From IMG/VR virus record IMGVR_UViG_3300041409_000292, positions 1 to 46,028 of that record: 46,028 nucleotides of DNA, one strand, 5' to 3'. Position 1 is the first letter of the stretch, and each line of letters starts with the position of its first letter. This DNA comes from a virus. The notes below the pieces were generated by a model. That model ran no database searches. It was not told the origin of the DNA and saw only the letters and a program-made list of their open reading frames with translations. The position numbers and the translations under genes are program-made. Positions 6,830-14,421 of this stretch are shown here, one piece after another.

Positions 6830-7138
6830 ATGAAGTACGGCCACTGCCCGCACTGCGCCGCCGAAGTCGTCTCCCGGCACGGCTGGGGCAAGGACGAGAC
6901 GGACGAGTGCGGACGGGGGCACCGCTACTCGGCCGTGTTCACCGTGTCGCGCGAGATGTCCGACTACCTCGAAATGGTCCGCCGGACGCTCGACATCACC
7001 CGCGACGCGCTGCTCAACATCATGGCCACGGACGTGATGCTCACGCCGAAGCGGGCGGGCACCTACGCCGCCCGGATCAAGCGGACCCTGAACGCGATCC
7101 CGCTCAAGACCCGGCCCGAACCCGGAGCGCAGTCGTGA
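6830..7138 (+). CDS. Small zinc-ribbon protein
   Basis: A 102-residue protein. ATG 6830 is chosen with GAGGGAG 8 bases upstream; a GTG at 6821 is in frame but too close to that site. The N-terminus carries CPHC (residues about 6-9) followed at some distance by ECGRGH, a probable zinc knuckle. The remainder is helical, with a basic segment ARIKRTLNAI. It overlaps the next gene by 4 bases (GTGA). It is probably a nucleic-acid-binding accessory of the replication operon. Confidence 0.7.
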   Translation: MKYGHCPHCAAEVVSRHGWGKDETDECGRGHRYSAVFTVSREMSDYLEMVRRTLDITRDALLNIMATDVMLTPKRAGTYAARIKRTLNAIPLKTRPEPGAQS

Positions 7139-7605
7139 AGATCCTGTTCCTCGACATCGACGGCGTGCTCAACGACCACGCCCAGCACCGCAACGGCTAC
7201 TGCGGCATCGACCCGCAGAAGGCCGGGCTGCTCGACTTCGTTGTCGGCGAGACCGGTTGCCGGATCGTACTCGCCTCGGCGTGGCGGTACTTGATCCTCA
7301 ACGGCTCCATGCGGATCGACGGGTTCCGCAACATGCTCCTGACGCACGGCGTGCCGCAGCGAACGGCCGCGGTGGTTGACAGCTACCTGCCGGCCGACGC
7401 GGACAAGGATGATCCGCACGACCGCGGGAAGCTGGCCCGCGGCTGGCTCGACGCCTTCCGCACCGTGACGCGGTTCGCCGCCGTTGACGACCTGGAATGC
7501 GGTTACCGCGAAGAGGGCGTCCCGTTCGTCCGCACCGACGGCGCGAAGGGCATCCGCCCGCAAGACGTGTACGACTTGGTGAAGATCCTCAACCTCAAAG
7601 AGTGA
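7135..7605 (+). CDS. HAD-superfamily phosphatase-like protein (RNA-repair type)
   Basis: A 156-residue protein. FLDIDGVLN at residues 5-13 gives the two catalytic aspartates (D7, D9) of the HAD fold. LASAWR at about 46-51 supplies the motif II Ser, and AAVDDLE further on supplies the acidic motif. It resembles the stand-alone HAD domains known from Swiss-army-knife RNA repair proteins, which act on nucleic-acid or nucleotide phosphates. The motif III lysine is not certain. In phages such proteins are thought to repair ends or recycle nucleotides. It overlaps the preceding stop by 4 bases, so it is part of the same operon. Confidence 0.75.
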   Translation: MKILFLDIDGVLNDHAQHRNGYCGIDPQKAGLLDFVVGETGCRIVLASAWRYLILNGSMRIDGFRNMLLTHGVPQRTAAVVDSYLPADADKDDPHDRGKLARGWLDAFRTVTRFAAVDDLECGYREEGVPFVRTDGAKGIRPQDVYDLVKILNLKE

Positions 7606-7609
7606 CCCC

Positions 7610-8029
7610 GTGTACGAGATCCACGCGACAGACCTGTACGTGCTCGCCGGCCTGTACGCCGGCATGGCCCTGATCCTCCTCGGCTGCGTCCACAACGCGA
7701 ACCGCGCCCGCCGGCACAACAAGGCCGCCCGCAGGCACGAGGCCGCGGCCCTCATCCACCGCGACGAGGCCGCCCGCCAGAGCGCGAACGGCGCGGCCAG
7801 CGAAGCGAACGCCGCCCGGAGCGAGGCGAGTTGCGAGACGTGGGTGGGGTTGCGGCAGCTGATCGCCGGCAACGCCGGCGGGAAGGTGGTCACGATGCCG
7901 GGCGGCGTGGACGTGATCGAAGTCGCCGAGCCGCCGGCGACGCTGCCCTTCCCCGCGGTGCCGCGGCCGACGCTCCGGATTCACCGCCCGGACGCGCCGG
8001 GGCGGGACAACGACCGCAAGGGCGGGTGA
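7610..8029 (+). CDS. Small membrane protein with coiled coil
   Basis: A 139-residue protein from a GTG at 7610. Residues about 8-27 (LYVLAGLYAGMALILLGCVH) form one membrane helix. Residues about 30-75 are an Ala/Arg/His/Glu-rich helix likely to be a coiled coil, and the C-terminus is Pro-rich. The layout resembles small phage membrane proteins such as holin accessory or Rz-like proteins, but the position in the early region does not favour lysis. The function is unknown. Confidence 0.65.
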   Translation: MYEIHATDLYVLAGLYAGMALILLGCVHNANRARRHNKAARRHEAAALIHRDEAARQSANGAASEANAARSEASCETWVGLRQLIAGNAGGKVVTMPGGVDVIEVAEPPATLPFPAVPRPTLRIHRPDAPGRDNDRKGG

Positions 8030-8061
8030 AGCGAACCACGAACCCTTTGGAGGATCACGCG

Positions 8062-8541
8062 ATGAGTTGGGACCACTGCCACTACGACAACGCGTTCGCC
8101 GTCTTCCTGACGTGCGGCGAGGACGAACTGCACCCGCCCGACGCGGTCTTCCGCGACGAGGGCGACGCCGAGCGGTGGATCGAGGCCGAGCGGGTCCGCG
8201 AGTGCGCCGACGACCCCGTTCTCGGCCGCACCCCGGCCGACTGCTACCACGAGGCGGCCGTTCACGAGGTCCGCAACGTGTTCGTGCCGTTCTGGAACAA
8301 CGGCATCGACCCGATCCCCGACGAGAAGCCGCCGCCCATCCCGGACTACGAGGGGACGATCGTCGGCCCCGACCGCGAGTTCCTCGCGACGTTCTTTTAC
8401 CGCGTCAGCATGGTCTGCGCGTGCCTGCGGAATTTCTCGCGGTCGCACGTCCGGGCGGACGTGGACGGGGCGATCGCGTTCGCGAAGGAAGTGAGCAGCG
8501 GCTTAGAGGAGTTCAACTCCTTCTTCCGCGAGATGCGATAG
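8062..8541 (+). CDS. Hypothetical acidic protein
   Basis: A 159-residue protein with ATG 8062 preceded by TTGGAGG 9 bases upstream. It is rich in Asp and Glu, with an aromatic-rich N-terminus (SWDHCHYDNAFAVF) and a helical C-terminus. It is the last gene before a strong hairpin at 8567. I do not recognise the family. Small acidic early proteins often act as inhibitors of host DNA-binding proteins, but nothing specific supports that here. Confidence 0.7.
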   Translation: MSWDHCHYDNAFAVFLTCGEDELHPPDAVFRDEGDAERWIEAERVRECADDPVLGRTPADCYHEAAVHEVRNVFVPFWNNGIDPIPDEKPPPIPDYEGTIVGPDREFLATFFYRVSMVCACLRNFSRSHVRADVDGAIAFAKEVSSGLEEFNSFFREMR

Positions 8542-8566
8542 GCGGCGCGCTGACGGCTGAACGGCA

Positions 8567-8598
8567 CCCCGGCCCGTGCGATTCGGCGCGGGCCGGGG
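8567..8598 (+). terminator. Strong GC hairpin after the early operon
   Basis: CCCCGGCCCG (8567-8576) pairs perfectly with 8589-8598 around a 12-base loop. It follows the stop at 8541 by 25 bases. No long T-run follows, only CCTTAATC about 8 bases on, so it is a weak intrinsic terminator or an mRNA 3'-end stabiliser. Confidence 0.5.
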
Positions 8599-8664
8599 CG
8601 ACCGGCCTTAATCGAAGCGGTGGTGCGATTGCGGGCGGGTCCGATAACTGTGCGGCGGAACGGC

Positions 8665-8931
8665 ATGGCGAACGCACGACCGACACAACCGGGCAGCAAC
8701 GGCGAACCGGCACACTCGCCGACGCCGTGGACGGTTGACGGGCTGCTGATCCGGGACGCGAACGGCTCCATCGTCGCGAGCGTGGCGACGCACGAGCCGG
8801 TGACGTTCGAGCAGCTGCGGGCGAACGCCGCGTTCCTGGTCGCGTGCGTTAACGCGGCGGCGGCGAAAGTCGGGGTTCGGCGGGACGGCCGAAGCGCGGA
8901 CGCGAAATGGACTCGACGAAAGGACGGCTGA
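8665..8931 (+). CDS. Small phage protein, HTPxPW family
   Basis: An 88-residue protein. ATG 8665 is chosen; an in-frame GTG at 8620 would add 15 residues. The pattern SPTPWTVDG, then IRDANGSIVA and ANAAFLVACVNA, marks a family of small phage proteins of unknown function whose C-terminal helix usually reads ANA..I..A.N. A second member lies at 39723-40046 (HTPGPWRI, then ANGRLIAAAPDLL). The C-terminal tail is basic. Confidence 0.65.
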   Translation: MANARPTQPGSNGEPAHSPTPWTVDGLLIRDANGSIVASVATHEPVTFEQLRANAAFLVACVNAAAAKVGVRRDGRSADAKWTRRKDG

Positions 8932-8932
8932 C

Positions 8933-9004
8933 GTGAGCAAGCCCGCGATAAGTGCCGCGCCCGAGGTGCTGCTCGTCAACCGCCCGGCGGGAGGGGTCGC
9001 GTGA
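8933..9004 (+). CDS. Possible 23-residue peptide
   Basis: A GTG at 8933 opens a 23-codon frame whose TGA overlaps the GTG start at 9001. AAAGGACGG lies upstream at usable spacing. It would translate to VSKPAISAAPEVLLVNRPAG plus three residues. It may serve only for translational coupling to the next gene. Support is weak. Confidence 0.3.
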   Translation: MSKPAISAAPEVLLVNRPAGGVA

Positions 9005-9735
9005 ACTGCCCGTGCTGCAAAGCCCCCGGCGCGGAGTCGTTCATCAACATCCGCGCCCGCGAGGTGGACGCCGCGTGCGCCGCGTGCGGGTACGACTCGC
9101 GGAACCACCGCTTCGAGACGTGGACGATCCCCGCCAAGCTCCCCCGCCCGGCGAGGATGTCCGCCGAGGAGTTCGCCTTCCGCGCCAAGCTCTACCACCT
9201 GTGGGCGACCCGCCCGGCGTCCGAACTGGTCGCGGAACTGGCGTACTTCGCGGACTGGCTCGCCGACCACGGGCGACCGGAAGAGGCGGCGGCGCGGGCC
9301 GACTGGCGGGTGTACGGCTCGCCCCGCAACGCCGACCCCACGCGCTGGTGGCAGTGGTCCGTGGCGATCGCGGAAGGCTGGGTCTCGTCGGGCGTCCGCC
9401 ACACCGAGAAAGACTCCGTTACCGGCGAGATCACGCAACTCGCGCACCGGTGGATCAACGCCGACAAGTGCAAGGTCGGCTCGACGGCCCACAACGGCAG
9501 TTGGCTGCTGTGCTGGCCGCCCGGCCTGGTGCGGTTCACCGCCCCGCACTACCACGACCCGAGCCGGTTCCGGGTGACGGTGAGTGCGAACCGCGGGCTG
9601 ACGTACAGCCGCAACTACGACCGCACGTTCCCGGCCGGGTACGCGACGCTCTTCCACCCGCCCGGAGCGCTGGACCGCACCCCGGCCGCGAGGGACGCCG
9701 GGCCGACCCTGTTCGACGACCTGGAGGCCGCATGA
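9001..9735 (+). CDS. Hypothetical protein with N-terminal zinc ribbon
   Basis: A 244-residue protein from the GTG at 9001. The N-terminus has CPCC at residues 3-6 and CAACGYD at about 25-31, a four-Cys zinc ribbon. The central part is rich in Trp (RWWQWSV and NGSWLLCWPPG). The C-terminus includes a Tyr/Asn-rich segment and ends FDDLEAA, overlapping the next start by 4 bases. The fold is not recognised. It may bind nucleic acid through the ribbon. Confidence 0.7.
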   Translation: MNCPCCKAPGAESFINIRAREVDAACAACGYDSRNHRFETWTIPAKLPRPARMSAEEFAFRAKLYHLWATRPASELVAELAYFADWLADHGRPEEAAARADWRVYGSPRNADPTRWWQWSVAIAEGWVSSGVRHTEKDSVTGEITQLAHRWINADKCKVGSTAHNGSWLLCWPPGLVRFTAPHYHDPSRFRVTVSANRGLTYSRNYDRTFPAGYATLFHPPGALDRTPAARDAGPTLFDDLEAA

Positions 9736-9950
9736 GGGCGAACAAGCTCCGAAGCGAAGCGGCGTTCACCTGCTGCAGCCTGCGCGAGGCGGCGGTGAAG
9801 CTGCTCATGTGGGCCGAGTTGCAGCAAGGCGACCCGTGCCCACTGATCCCGAACGAGCACCTGCGCGAACTGGCGCACGCACTCGCCAAGCAAGGCGGGC
9901 GGCTCGACATGGCCGCCGAGATGAGCGCCCCGACGAAGAAGCGGAGTTAG
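9732..9950 (+). CDS. Small hypothetical protein
   Basis: A 72-residue protein whose ATGA overlaps the preceding stop. It has a Cys pair (FTCCSLREAA) in the first helix and is otherwise helical and charged. It is translationally coupled to the gene at 9001. The stop at 9948-9950 is followed directly by the first copy of a 40-bp repeated element. Confidence 0.6.
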   Translation: MRANKLRSEAAFTCCSLREAAVKLLMWAELQQGDPCPLIPNEHLRELAHALAKQGGRLDMAAEMSAPTKKRS

Positions 9951-9990
9951 CTTGCGCCCCGCCCGCCCGCGGGTGAGAATGGATTCTCAC
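9951..9990. repeat. 40-bp element, copy A, with perfect dyad
   Basis: It begins CTTGCGCC and ends in the perfect dyad GTGAGAAT-GG-ATTCTCAC (9973-9990). The same layout with the same internal spacing recurs at 10490-10530. It stands between two genes of one direction, 39 bases before the start at 10030. It is either an operator or a hairpin processing or termination element. Confidence 0.6.
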
Positions 9991-10020
9991 GCCGCCGGGC
10001 CGGGCGGGGCCGTGTGGTAG

Positions 10021-10044
10021 GATTGTGTCATGGCGTTCACAATC
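10021..10044 (+). promoter_or_regulatory. Hairpin enclosing the start codon of the 10030 gene
   Basis: GATTGTG (10021-10027) pairs with CACAATC (10038-10044), placing the ATG at 10030 in the loop. No good ribosome site precedes this gene. It could control translation initiation, or the dyad may be a protein-binding site. Confidence 0.35.
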
Positions 10045-10482
10045 TCGCGAGACCTGTGGATCTGGCAGCCCCGGCGCAGGCCGCAGCGCGTCGAGTACCG
10101 CACACTGACCGTATACCCGCCGCAGGAGGAAGGTCGGCCGCACACCGTAGAGGTCGAATGCGAAGAGGGGGCCGTCTGGCCCCTCGCGCTCGGCCGGACG
10201 TGGCTGTTCCTCCGCGTCTCCACCCGCGTCGATTACACCGCGTTCACGATGACCGACGGCACGCGAGCGGACGGGGGCGTCCGGCTCACGTTCGAGGCCA
10301 CGCTCTTGCTCGGCGACCAGTTCGGGCTGAGTTCGGTAGACTCCGGGTGGTTGTGGTCGATACGCGAGAACCCGTTCGATGCGAATACGCTCGGCCCATT
10401 CGCCGACTGGCTCGACGACCGCGAGCTAGGCGGTTCGCCGTTCCGGAACCTGGCGAACGAGATCCTTCAGAACCCGTGGTGA
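10030..10482 (+). CDS. Hypothetical protein
   Basis: A 150-residue protein from ATG 10030; no clear Shine-Dalgarno sequence is seen. It is a mixed alpha/beta sequence, rich in Arg and aromatic residues, with strand-like repeats (RTWLFLRVSTRVDYTAF) and an acidic C-terminus. It is flanked on both sides by copies of the 40-bp dyad element, which suggests it is a separately regulated or separately acquired gene. The function is unknown. Confidence 0.65.
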   Translation: MAFTISRDLWIWQPRRRPQRVEYRTLTVYPPQEEGRPHTVEVECEEGAVWPLALGRTWLFLRVSTRVDYTAFTMTDGTRADGGVRLTFEATLLLGDQFGLSSVDSGWLWSIRENPFDANTLGPFADWLDDRELGGSPFRNLANEILQNPW

Positions 10483-10489
10483 CGACGGG

Positions 10490-10530
10490 CTTGCGCCGCC
10501 CCCGATCGTGGGTGACAATGGGGTGTCACC
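10490..10530. repeat. 40-bp element, copy B, with dyad
   Basis: CTTGCGCC at 10490-10497 is followed at the same offset as in copy A by GGGTGA. The dyad is GGTGACA-ATGGGG-TGTCACC (10511-10530). It lies 8 bases after the stop at 10482 and 24 bases before the ATG at 10555. The dyad changes in both arms relative to copy A while keeping symmetry, which argues for selection on structure or a binding site. Confidence 0.6.
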
Positions 10531-10554
10531 ACGACAGCACAACACGAGGTCGCC

Positions 10555-10824
10555 ATGTCCGCCGAAGAGTTGGTCGCGATCATCATCGTGCTCTTGGTGC
10601 TGGCCGGCGGACAGCTGCCGCCCTGCCCTTGCACTCGCGGCGAGCCGTGTCCCGGTCGGTTGAAGAGGCAGGGCGTATTGGGTGACGCGCCGAAGATCAA
10701 GGGCCGGATCGTCCCGCCGCAGGGCGGCAGCGGGACGGGTGCAGTGCGGCCTAACGAGTTCGCGGAGATCAACGCGGTGCTGCGACAAATTCAAGAGTCG
10801 TCGCCTCGCAAGACCCGCGAGTGA
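10555..10824 (+). CDS. Small membrane-anchored protein
   Basis: An 89-residue protein. Residues about 5-18 (ELVAIIIVLLVLAG) form an N-terminal membrane helix without positive charges before it. A Cys/Pro segment follows (PPCPCTRGEPCPG), then a soluble tail. It may be an N-terminally anchored or secreted peptide. The Cys cluster could bind metal or form disulfides. It lies just upstream of the packaging genes. Confidence 0.6.
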   Translation: MSAEELVAIIIVLLVLAGGQLPPCPCTRGEPCPGRLKRQGVLGDAPKIKGRIVPPQGGSGTGAVRPNEFAEINAVLRQIQESSPRKTRE

Positions 10825-10827
10825 ACC

Positions 10828-11148
10828 ATGCCCCAGCGCCCCAAGCGGCTGAAGCCACCCGGCGGGAACGCCCCGCGGTACACGCCGCCGCAGGCCGCAC
10901 GCCCCACCGCCGCACAGCGCGGGTACGACTACAGTTGGCAGAAGGCCCGGCTAGGCTACCTGGCCGACCATCCGTTGTGCGTGCCCTGCGGCGAACGCGG
11001 GCTGACCATGGCCGCGACCGTCGTGGACCACATCGTGCCGCACAAGGGCGACAAGACATTATTTTGGTCGTCCGACAATTGGCAAAGTTTGTGCGCCACC
11101 TGCCATAATCGCAAGACGGCAACCAGTGACGGGGGATTCGGGCGATGA
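10828..11148 (+). CDS. HNH endonuclease, packaging-associated
   Basis: A 106-residue protein. It has zinc-binding CVPC (51-54) and CATCHN (89-94) and the catalytic DHIVPH (67-72), the classical HNH order. The N-terminus is Arg/Lys/Pro-rich. In HK97-type phages an HNH protein encoded beside the terminase (HK97 gp74) stimulates cos cleavage, and the position just before TerS fits that role. The next gene overlaps by 4 bases. Confidence 0.9.
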   Translation: MPQRPKRLKPPGGNAPRYTPPQAARPTAAQRGYDYSWQKARLGYLADHPLCVPCGERGLTMAATVVDHIVPHKGDKTLFWSSDNWQSLCATCHNRKTATSDGGFGR

Positions 11149-11423
11149 CTGCGTGTGCCGCAGACCAATGCCGAGCGAATCAATGGGTCGCGGGAACGGA
11201 CCTTCTCGGCGAGGAAGACGGCTGGCTGACCGTCATCCGGATCACTGCCGTTGGCGTCACGTACATTCTCGCCCGGACGCTGGCCGAGAGGCCGTCCGGC
11301 CAGTCGTGGCGGGTGAGCAGTCGCGGCGAGTCGCTGTGGAACTTGTCGGACCGCAGTTGGCGAGTGATGGCAGACGCCGAGTTCGCCCCTATCGTGGCGC
11401 AGATTGAGGGATTCGAGCGATGA
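11145..11423 (+). CDS. Small hypothetical protein
   Basis: A 92-residue protein with ATGA overlap to the HNH gene and to the gene after it. The sequence is strand-rich (GWLTVIRITAVGVTYILART, then SWRVSSRG and WNLSDRSWRVM), suggesting a small beta-barrel such as an SH3-like fold. The N-terminal Cys pair (ACAADQCRAN) may bind metal. No family is recognised. Confidence 0.6.
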   Translation: MTACAADQCRANQWVAGTDLLGEEDGWLTVIRITAVGVTYILARTLAERPSGQSWRVSSRGESLWNLSDRSWRVMADAEFAPIVAQIEGFER

Positions 11424-11659
11424 GCAACAGCAAGACAGTGGCGGCGTCGATCCACATGGGCAAGGCGCTCGGCGAGTGCCGGAAGATCGTCGGGAGCGCA
11501 CAGTGCGAGGACATGAAATTCCTCGCATCCCTCCGCGCGGCCAGAGACAGTTGCGGTGTGATGACGCTCGCCTACCTGTCGGCCGCCGAACCGCACAACA
11601 TCGCGTGGTTGCGGGGCAAGGCGGAACAGGCGTGGTTCCGGGCGATACGAAGGGACTGA
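11420..11659 (+). CDS. Small hypothetical protein
   Basis: A 79-residue, mainly helical protein coupled by ATGA overlap to the preceding gene. It has three Cys residues (GECRKIVG, QCEDM, DSCGVM) and ends in a basic helix. It is the last gene before the 121-base gap that precedes TerS. The function is unknown. Confidence 0.6.
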   Translation: MSNSKTVAASIHMGKALGECRKIVGSAQCEDMKFLASLRAARDSCGVMTLAYLSAAEPHNIAWLRGKAEQAWFRAIRRD

Positions 11660-11780
11660 TTCACGACCGCCCGACGAGATAGTCTGACACCGGGGCGGGT
11701 GTCAAAACTTCGGGGTTTTGCGGACCAGACCGTCCCCGCAGTCGCGCACAAGTTTCGCCACGTTTTACAAAAGAGTTCGC
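11660..11780. other. Gap before TerS with two hairpins; cos/pac candidate
   Basis: TGACACC (11685-11691) pairs with GGTGTCA (11698-11704). CAAAAC (11703-11708) pairs with GTTTTG (11715-11720). These dyads lie directly upstream of the small terminase gene, where cos or pac recognition sites commonly sit in HK97-like phages. The second could also act as a terminator. No cut site can be defined from sequence alone. Confidence 0.35.
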
Positions 11781-12257
11781 ATGGGCCGTCCCAAGAAGTC
11801 TGCCGCGGATCACATCAAGGCGGGGACGTACCGCGAGGATCGCCACGGACCGCCGCCGACGACCGACGGGGTGACAGCGGAATCGCGCCGCCTGCCGAAG
11901 AAGCCTGAGGATCTGGGCGAAGTGGCGTCTGCGGTGTGGGACGAACTACTCCCCCTCCTGGCCGACCGCGCGCGAGAGTCGGACGCGGCGCGGCTCGCGG
12001 ACTTGTGCCGGTGGCGGGTGCGGCTCTCGCAGTGCGCCGAGCACCTCGACGAGTTCGAGATCGGGACCGTCGGGTTCGGCCGGGTGATGGTCTCGCTCGG
12101 GATCATCGAGGACAAGGTGAACAACCTGTCGCGGCAGTTCGGGCTGACGCCGGAATCCCGCGCGAAGCTCAAGCCCGAAGTCTCGGCCGGGCCGGTGGCG
12201 GCGAAGGTGCCGACCCGCCCGCGGACCAAGCTCGACATGAAGGGGCCGCCGAAATGA
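11781..12257 (+). CDS. terS: Terminase small subunit (P27 family)
   Basis: A 158-residue protein. ATG 11781 begins MGRPKKSAADHIKAGTYRED, the typical opening of P27-type small terminases, then a Pro-rich linker and the helical core (VWDELLPLLADR, then DAARLADLCRWRVRL). The C-terminus is basic. It recognises phage DNA and delivers it to the large subunit. A TIGR02996-type gene separates it from TerL, with 4-base overlaps on both sides. Confidence 0.88.
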   Translation: MGRPKKSAADHIKAGTYREDRHGPPPTTDGVTAESRRLPKKPEDLGEVASAVWDELLPLLADRARESDAARLADLCRWRVRLSQCAEHLDEFEIGTVGFGRVMVSLGIIEDKVNNLSRQFGLTPESRAKLKPEVSAGPVAAKVPTRPRTKLDMKGPPK

Positions 12258-12730
12258 CCGACGACAGGAAGTTCGTGGTGGCGATCTTCGCGGCCCGCGG
12301 CGACGACACCCCGCGGTTCGTGTTCGCGGACTGGCTCGACGAGCAGGCCGCCGACCGGGGCGAGCCGACCCCGACGCCGTTCGCCGCGTACCTGCGCCGC
12401 GGGTGGGCGTGGGCGCTGGAGGGCGAAGAGAATTGCATCTGTGATCTGGTCTGTATGCACTACCGGGTGCCGCCGGAAGAGATCAAGATCGTCCCGGCGC
12501 TGAACATCGCCTCCGAGGTCTCGTGGTACGCGATGGCGTGCGAGTGCAGCTACGAGCCGCCGTCGTTTACCTTGATGCGTGCGCCCGAACTGCGGGTCCG
12601 GGAGCCGATCTTCGCAGTCGCGTATCTGACGAAGGAGAGGTTGAGGACGACGGACGGGAGCGAGATGTTCGTCTGGCACGGCCGCTGCGAGAAGTGCCGG
12701 CGAATTCACGTGGCGCTGACCGAGACATGA
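12254..12730 (+). CDS. TIGR02996-domain protein between terS and terL
   Basis: A 158-residue protein. Residues 7-40 contain the TIGR02996 signature RFVFADWLDEQ, an approximately 40-residue N-terminal module expanded in Gemmata and relatives. The rest has several Cys (CICDLVC, ACECSYE and CEKCRRIH), so it may bind zinc. It is inserted between the terminase genes with ATGA overlaps at both ends, an unusual place for a non-packaging gene. The module's function is not established. It may be a host-derived adaptor. Confidence 0.75.
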   Translation: MTDDRKFVVAIFAARGDDTPRFVFADWLDEQAADRGEPTPTPFAAYLRRGWAWALEGEENCICDLVCMHYRVPPEEIKIVPALNIASEVSWYAMACECSYEPPSFTLMRAPELRVREPIFAVAYLTKERLRTTDGSEMFVWHGRCEKCRRIHVALTET

Positions 12731-14421
12731 CCACCGACCGCGACACGAAGGACTGGATACGCACCCCCGCCGACGAACTCGCCGCGAAAGCGGGGATGCG
12801 GTTCGACGCGGAGCGGGGCCAGTTCGCCTGCGACTGGATCGAATCGCGGTGCCGGCTGTACGAGGGGGACAAGGCCGGCGAACTTCTCGAACTCCTGCCC
12901 TACCAGCGCGATTTCTTCATGCGGCTCTTCTCGTGGGTCCGCTGGTCGAACAAGTGGGACGCCTGGATCCGCCGCTTCACGCACGCCGGACTGTGGGCCG
13001 CGAAGAAGAACGGGAAGTCCCCCGGCGCGGCGGCGTTCAACCTGTACATGGTCAGCGGGGACGGCGAGCAGGGGCAGAAGGTGTACATGATGGCGAACGG
13101 CGGGCAGCAGGCCCGCATCGCGCAGCGGCACACGGTGAAGATGATCCAGCAGATGCCCGCCGCCGAGCGGGCCGACTTCAAGGTCAACAACACGACCCTG
13201 AACATCGACCACCTGCCCACGAACAGCCTGATCGAGATCGTGACCGGCGACGACCGCCGCGGGGCGGACGCCAAACACGGGTACAACGGCAGCGTCACGA
13301 TCGACGAAATGCACGTCGTGAACCGGGTCATGATGGAGGCCGTCGGGCGGGCGGGCTTGAGCCGCCGCGAGCCGCTGCAGGTGTCGTTCTCGACGGCGGG
13401 CACGGACCCGTCCTCGGTCGGGTTCGAGCGGTTCCAGTACGGCCGCCAGGTCAACTCGGGCGAGCGCGCCGACCCGCACTACCTGCACGTCGAATACTGC
13501 GCGCCGGACGACGCCGGCGACGCCGACATCGACGAGAACATCGACGAGTACGGGAGGATGGCGAACCCCGCCTGGGGGTCGCTGATCGACCCCGAGGAAT
13601 TCCGGTCGGACTGGCAGCGGTCGAAGCAGACGCCGCGGAAGGTGGCGATCTTCAAGCAGGAGCGGCTGAACCTGTGGGTCGGGTCCACGAACCAGTGGCT
13701 CGACTCGGCCGCGTGGGCGCGGGCGGCGCGCGCCTTCACCCTCGCCGACTGCGCCGGGCGGGACTGCTACGCCGGCCTGGACCTGTCCCGCAGCGGGGAC
13801 ATGACGGCGAACGTGTTCACCTTCCCGTGGCCGGAGGACGGCCCGGAGTGCGTCCGCGTGTGGCCGATGTTCTGGCTGCCGAGGGACACCGCCCGCGACC
13901 GCGAGCACCTGTTCCCGTTCGCGACGTGGGCCGCGGGCAGACACCTGACGCTGACCCCCGGCGCGAAGATCGACTACTGGCAGGTCGAACAGGAGATCCG
14001 CGAGGCGATCGAGGCCCACAACCTCAACGTTCTTGCGCTTTACTATGACGAACATTATGCTAACGAGATGACGCAATCGCTCCACGAGGGGCGGACCGTC
14101 GGCGCGGAAAGTCTCCCCGGCGTCGTCGCCGAGCGGGTGGTGTTCAAGCAATCGCTGATGCCGTTCACCGGACCGGCGAAGGAGTTCGAGCGGCGGGTGA
14201 AGGTGGGCGAGGTCGTTCACCCCGACAACCCGGTGATGAACTGGCAGGTCGGGCACTGCGAGGTGTGGAGCGACCGGAACCAGAACATCCGGCCGGTCAA
14301 GCCCGCGCCGCACTCGGGCAAGAGCGTTGACGGCGTCGTGTCGGCGGTGATGACGTTCGCAGGACTCATGGCCCCGGTCGCGGACTCGACCATCCCACCC
14401 CTCGTGGTGATCGACCTATGA
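12727..14421 (+). CDS. terL: Terminase large subunit
   Basis: A 564-residue ATPase/nuclease that drives DNA packaging. The Walker A-like AAKKNGKSPG is at residues 91-100, Walker B SVTIDEMH at 189-196 and coupling motif FSTAG at 221-225. The RNase H-like nuclease begins at CYAGLDLSRSGD with D352, and a second acidic patch lies in SVDGVVSA near the C-terminus. The order matches HK97-type (Terminase_1/YmfN) enzymes, whose Walker A also has KKNGKS. The portal gene overlaps by 4 bases. Confidence 0.95.
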   Translation: MTTDRDTKDWIRTPADELAAKAGMRFDAERGQFACDWIESRCRLYEGDKAGELLELLPYQRDFFMRLFSWVRWSNKWDAWIRRFTHAGLWAAKKNGKSPGAAAFNLYMVSGDGEQGQKVYMMANGGQQARIAQRHTVKMIQQMPAAERADFKVNNTTLNIDHLPTNSLIEIVTGDDRRGADAKHGYNGSVTIDEMHVVNRVMMEAVGRAGLSRREPLQVSFSTAGTDPSSVGFERFQYGRQVNSGERADPHYLHVEYCAPDDAGDADIDENIDEYGRMANPAWGSLIDPEEFRSDWQRSKQTPRKVAIFKQERLNLWVGSTNQWLDSAAWARAARAFTLADCAGRDCYAGLDLSRSGDMTANVFTFPWPEDGPECVRVWPMFWLPRDTARDREHLFPFATWAAGRHLTLTPGAKIDYWQVEQEIREAIEAHNLNVLALYYDEHYANEMTQSLHEGRTVGAESLPGVVAERVVFKQSLMPFTGPAKEFERRVKVGEVVHPDNPVMNWQVGHCEVWSDRNQNIRPVKPAPHSGKSVDGVVSAVMTFAGLMAPVADSTIPPLVVIDL

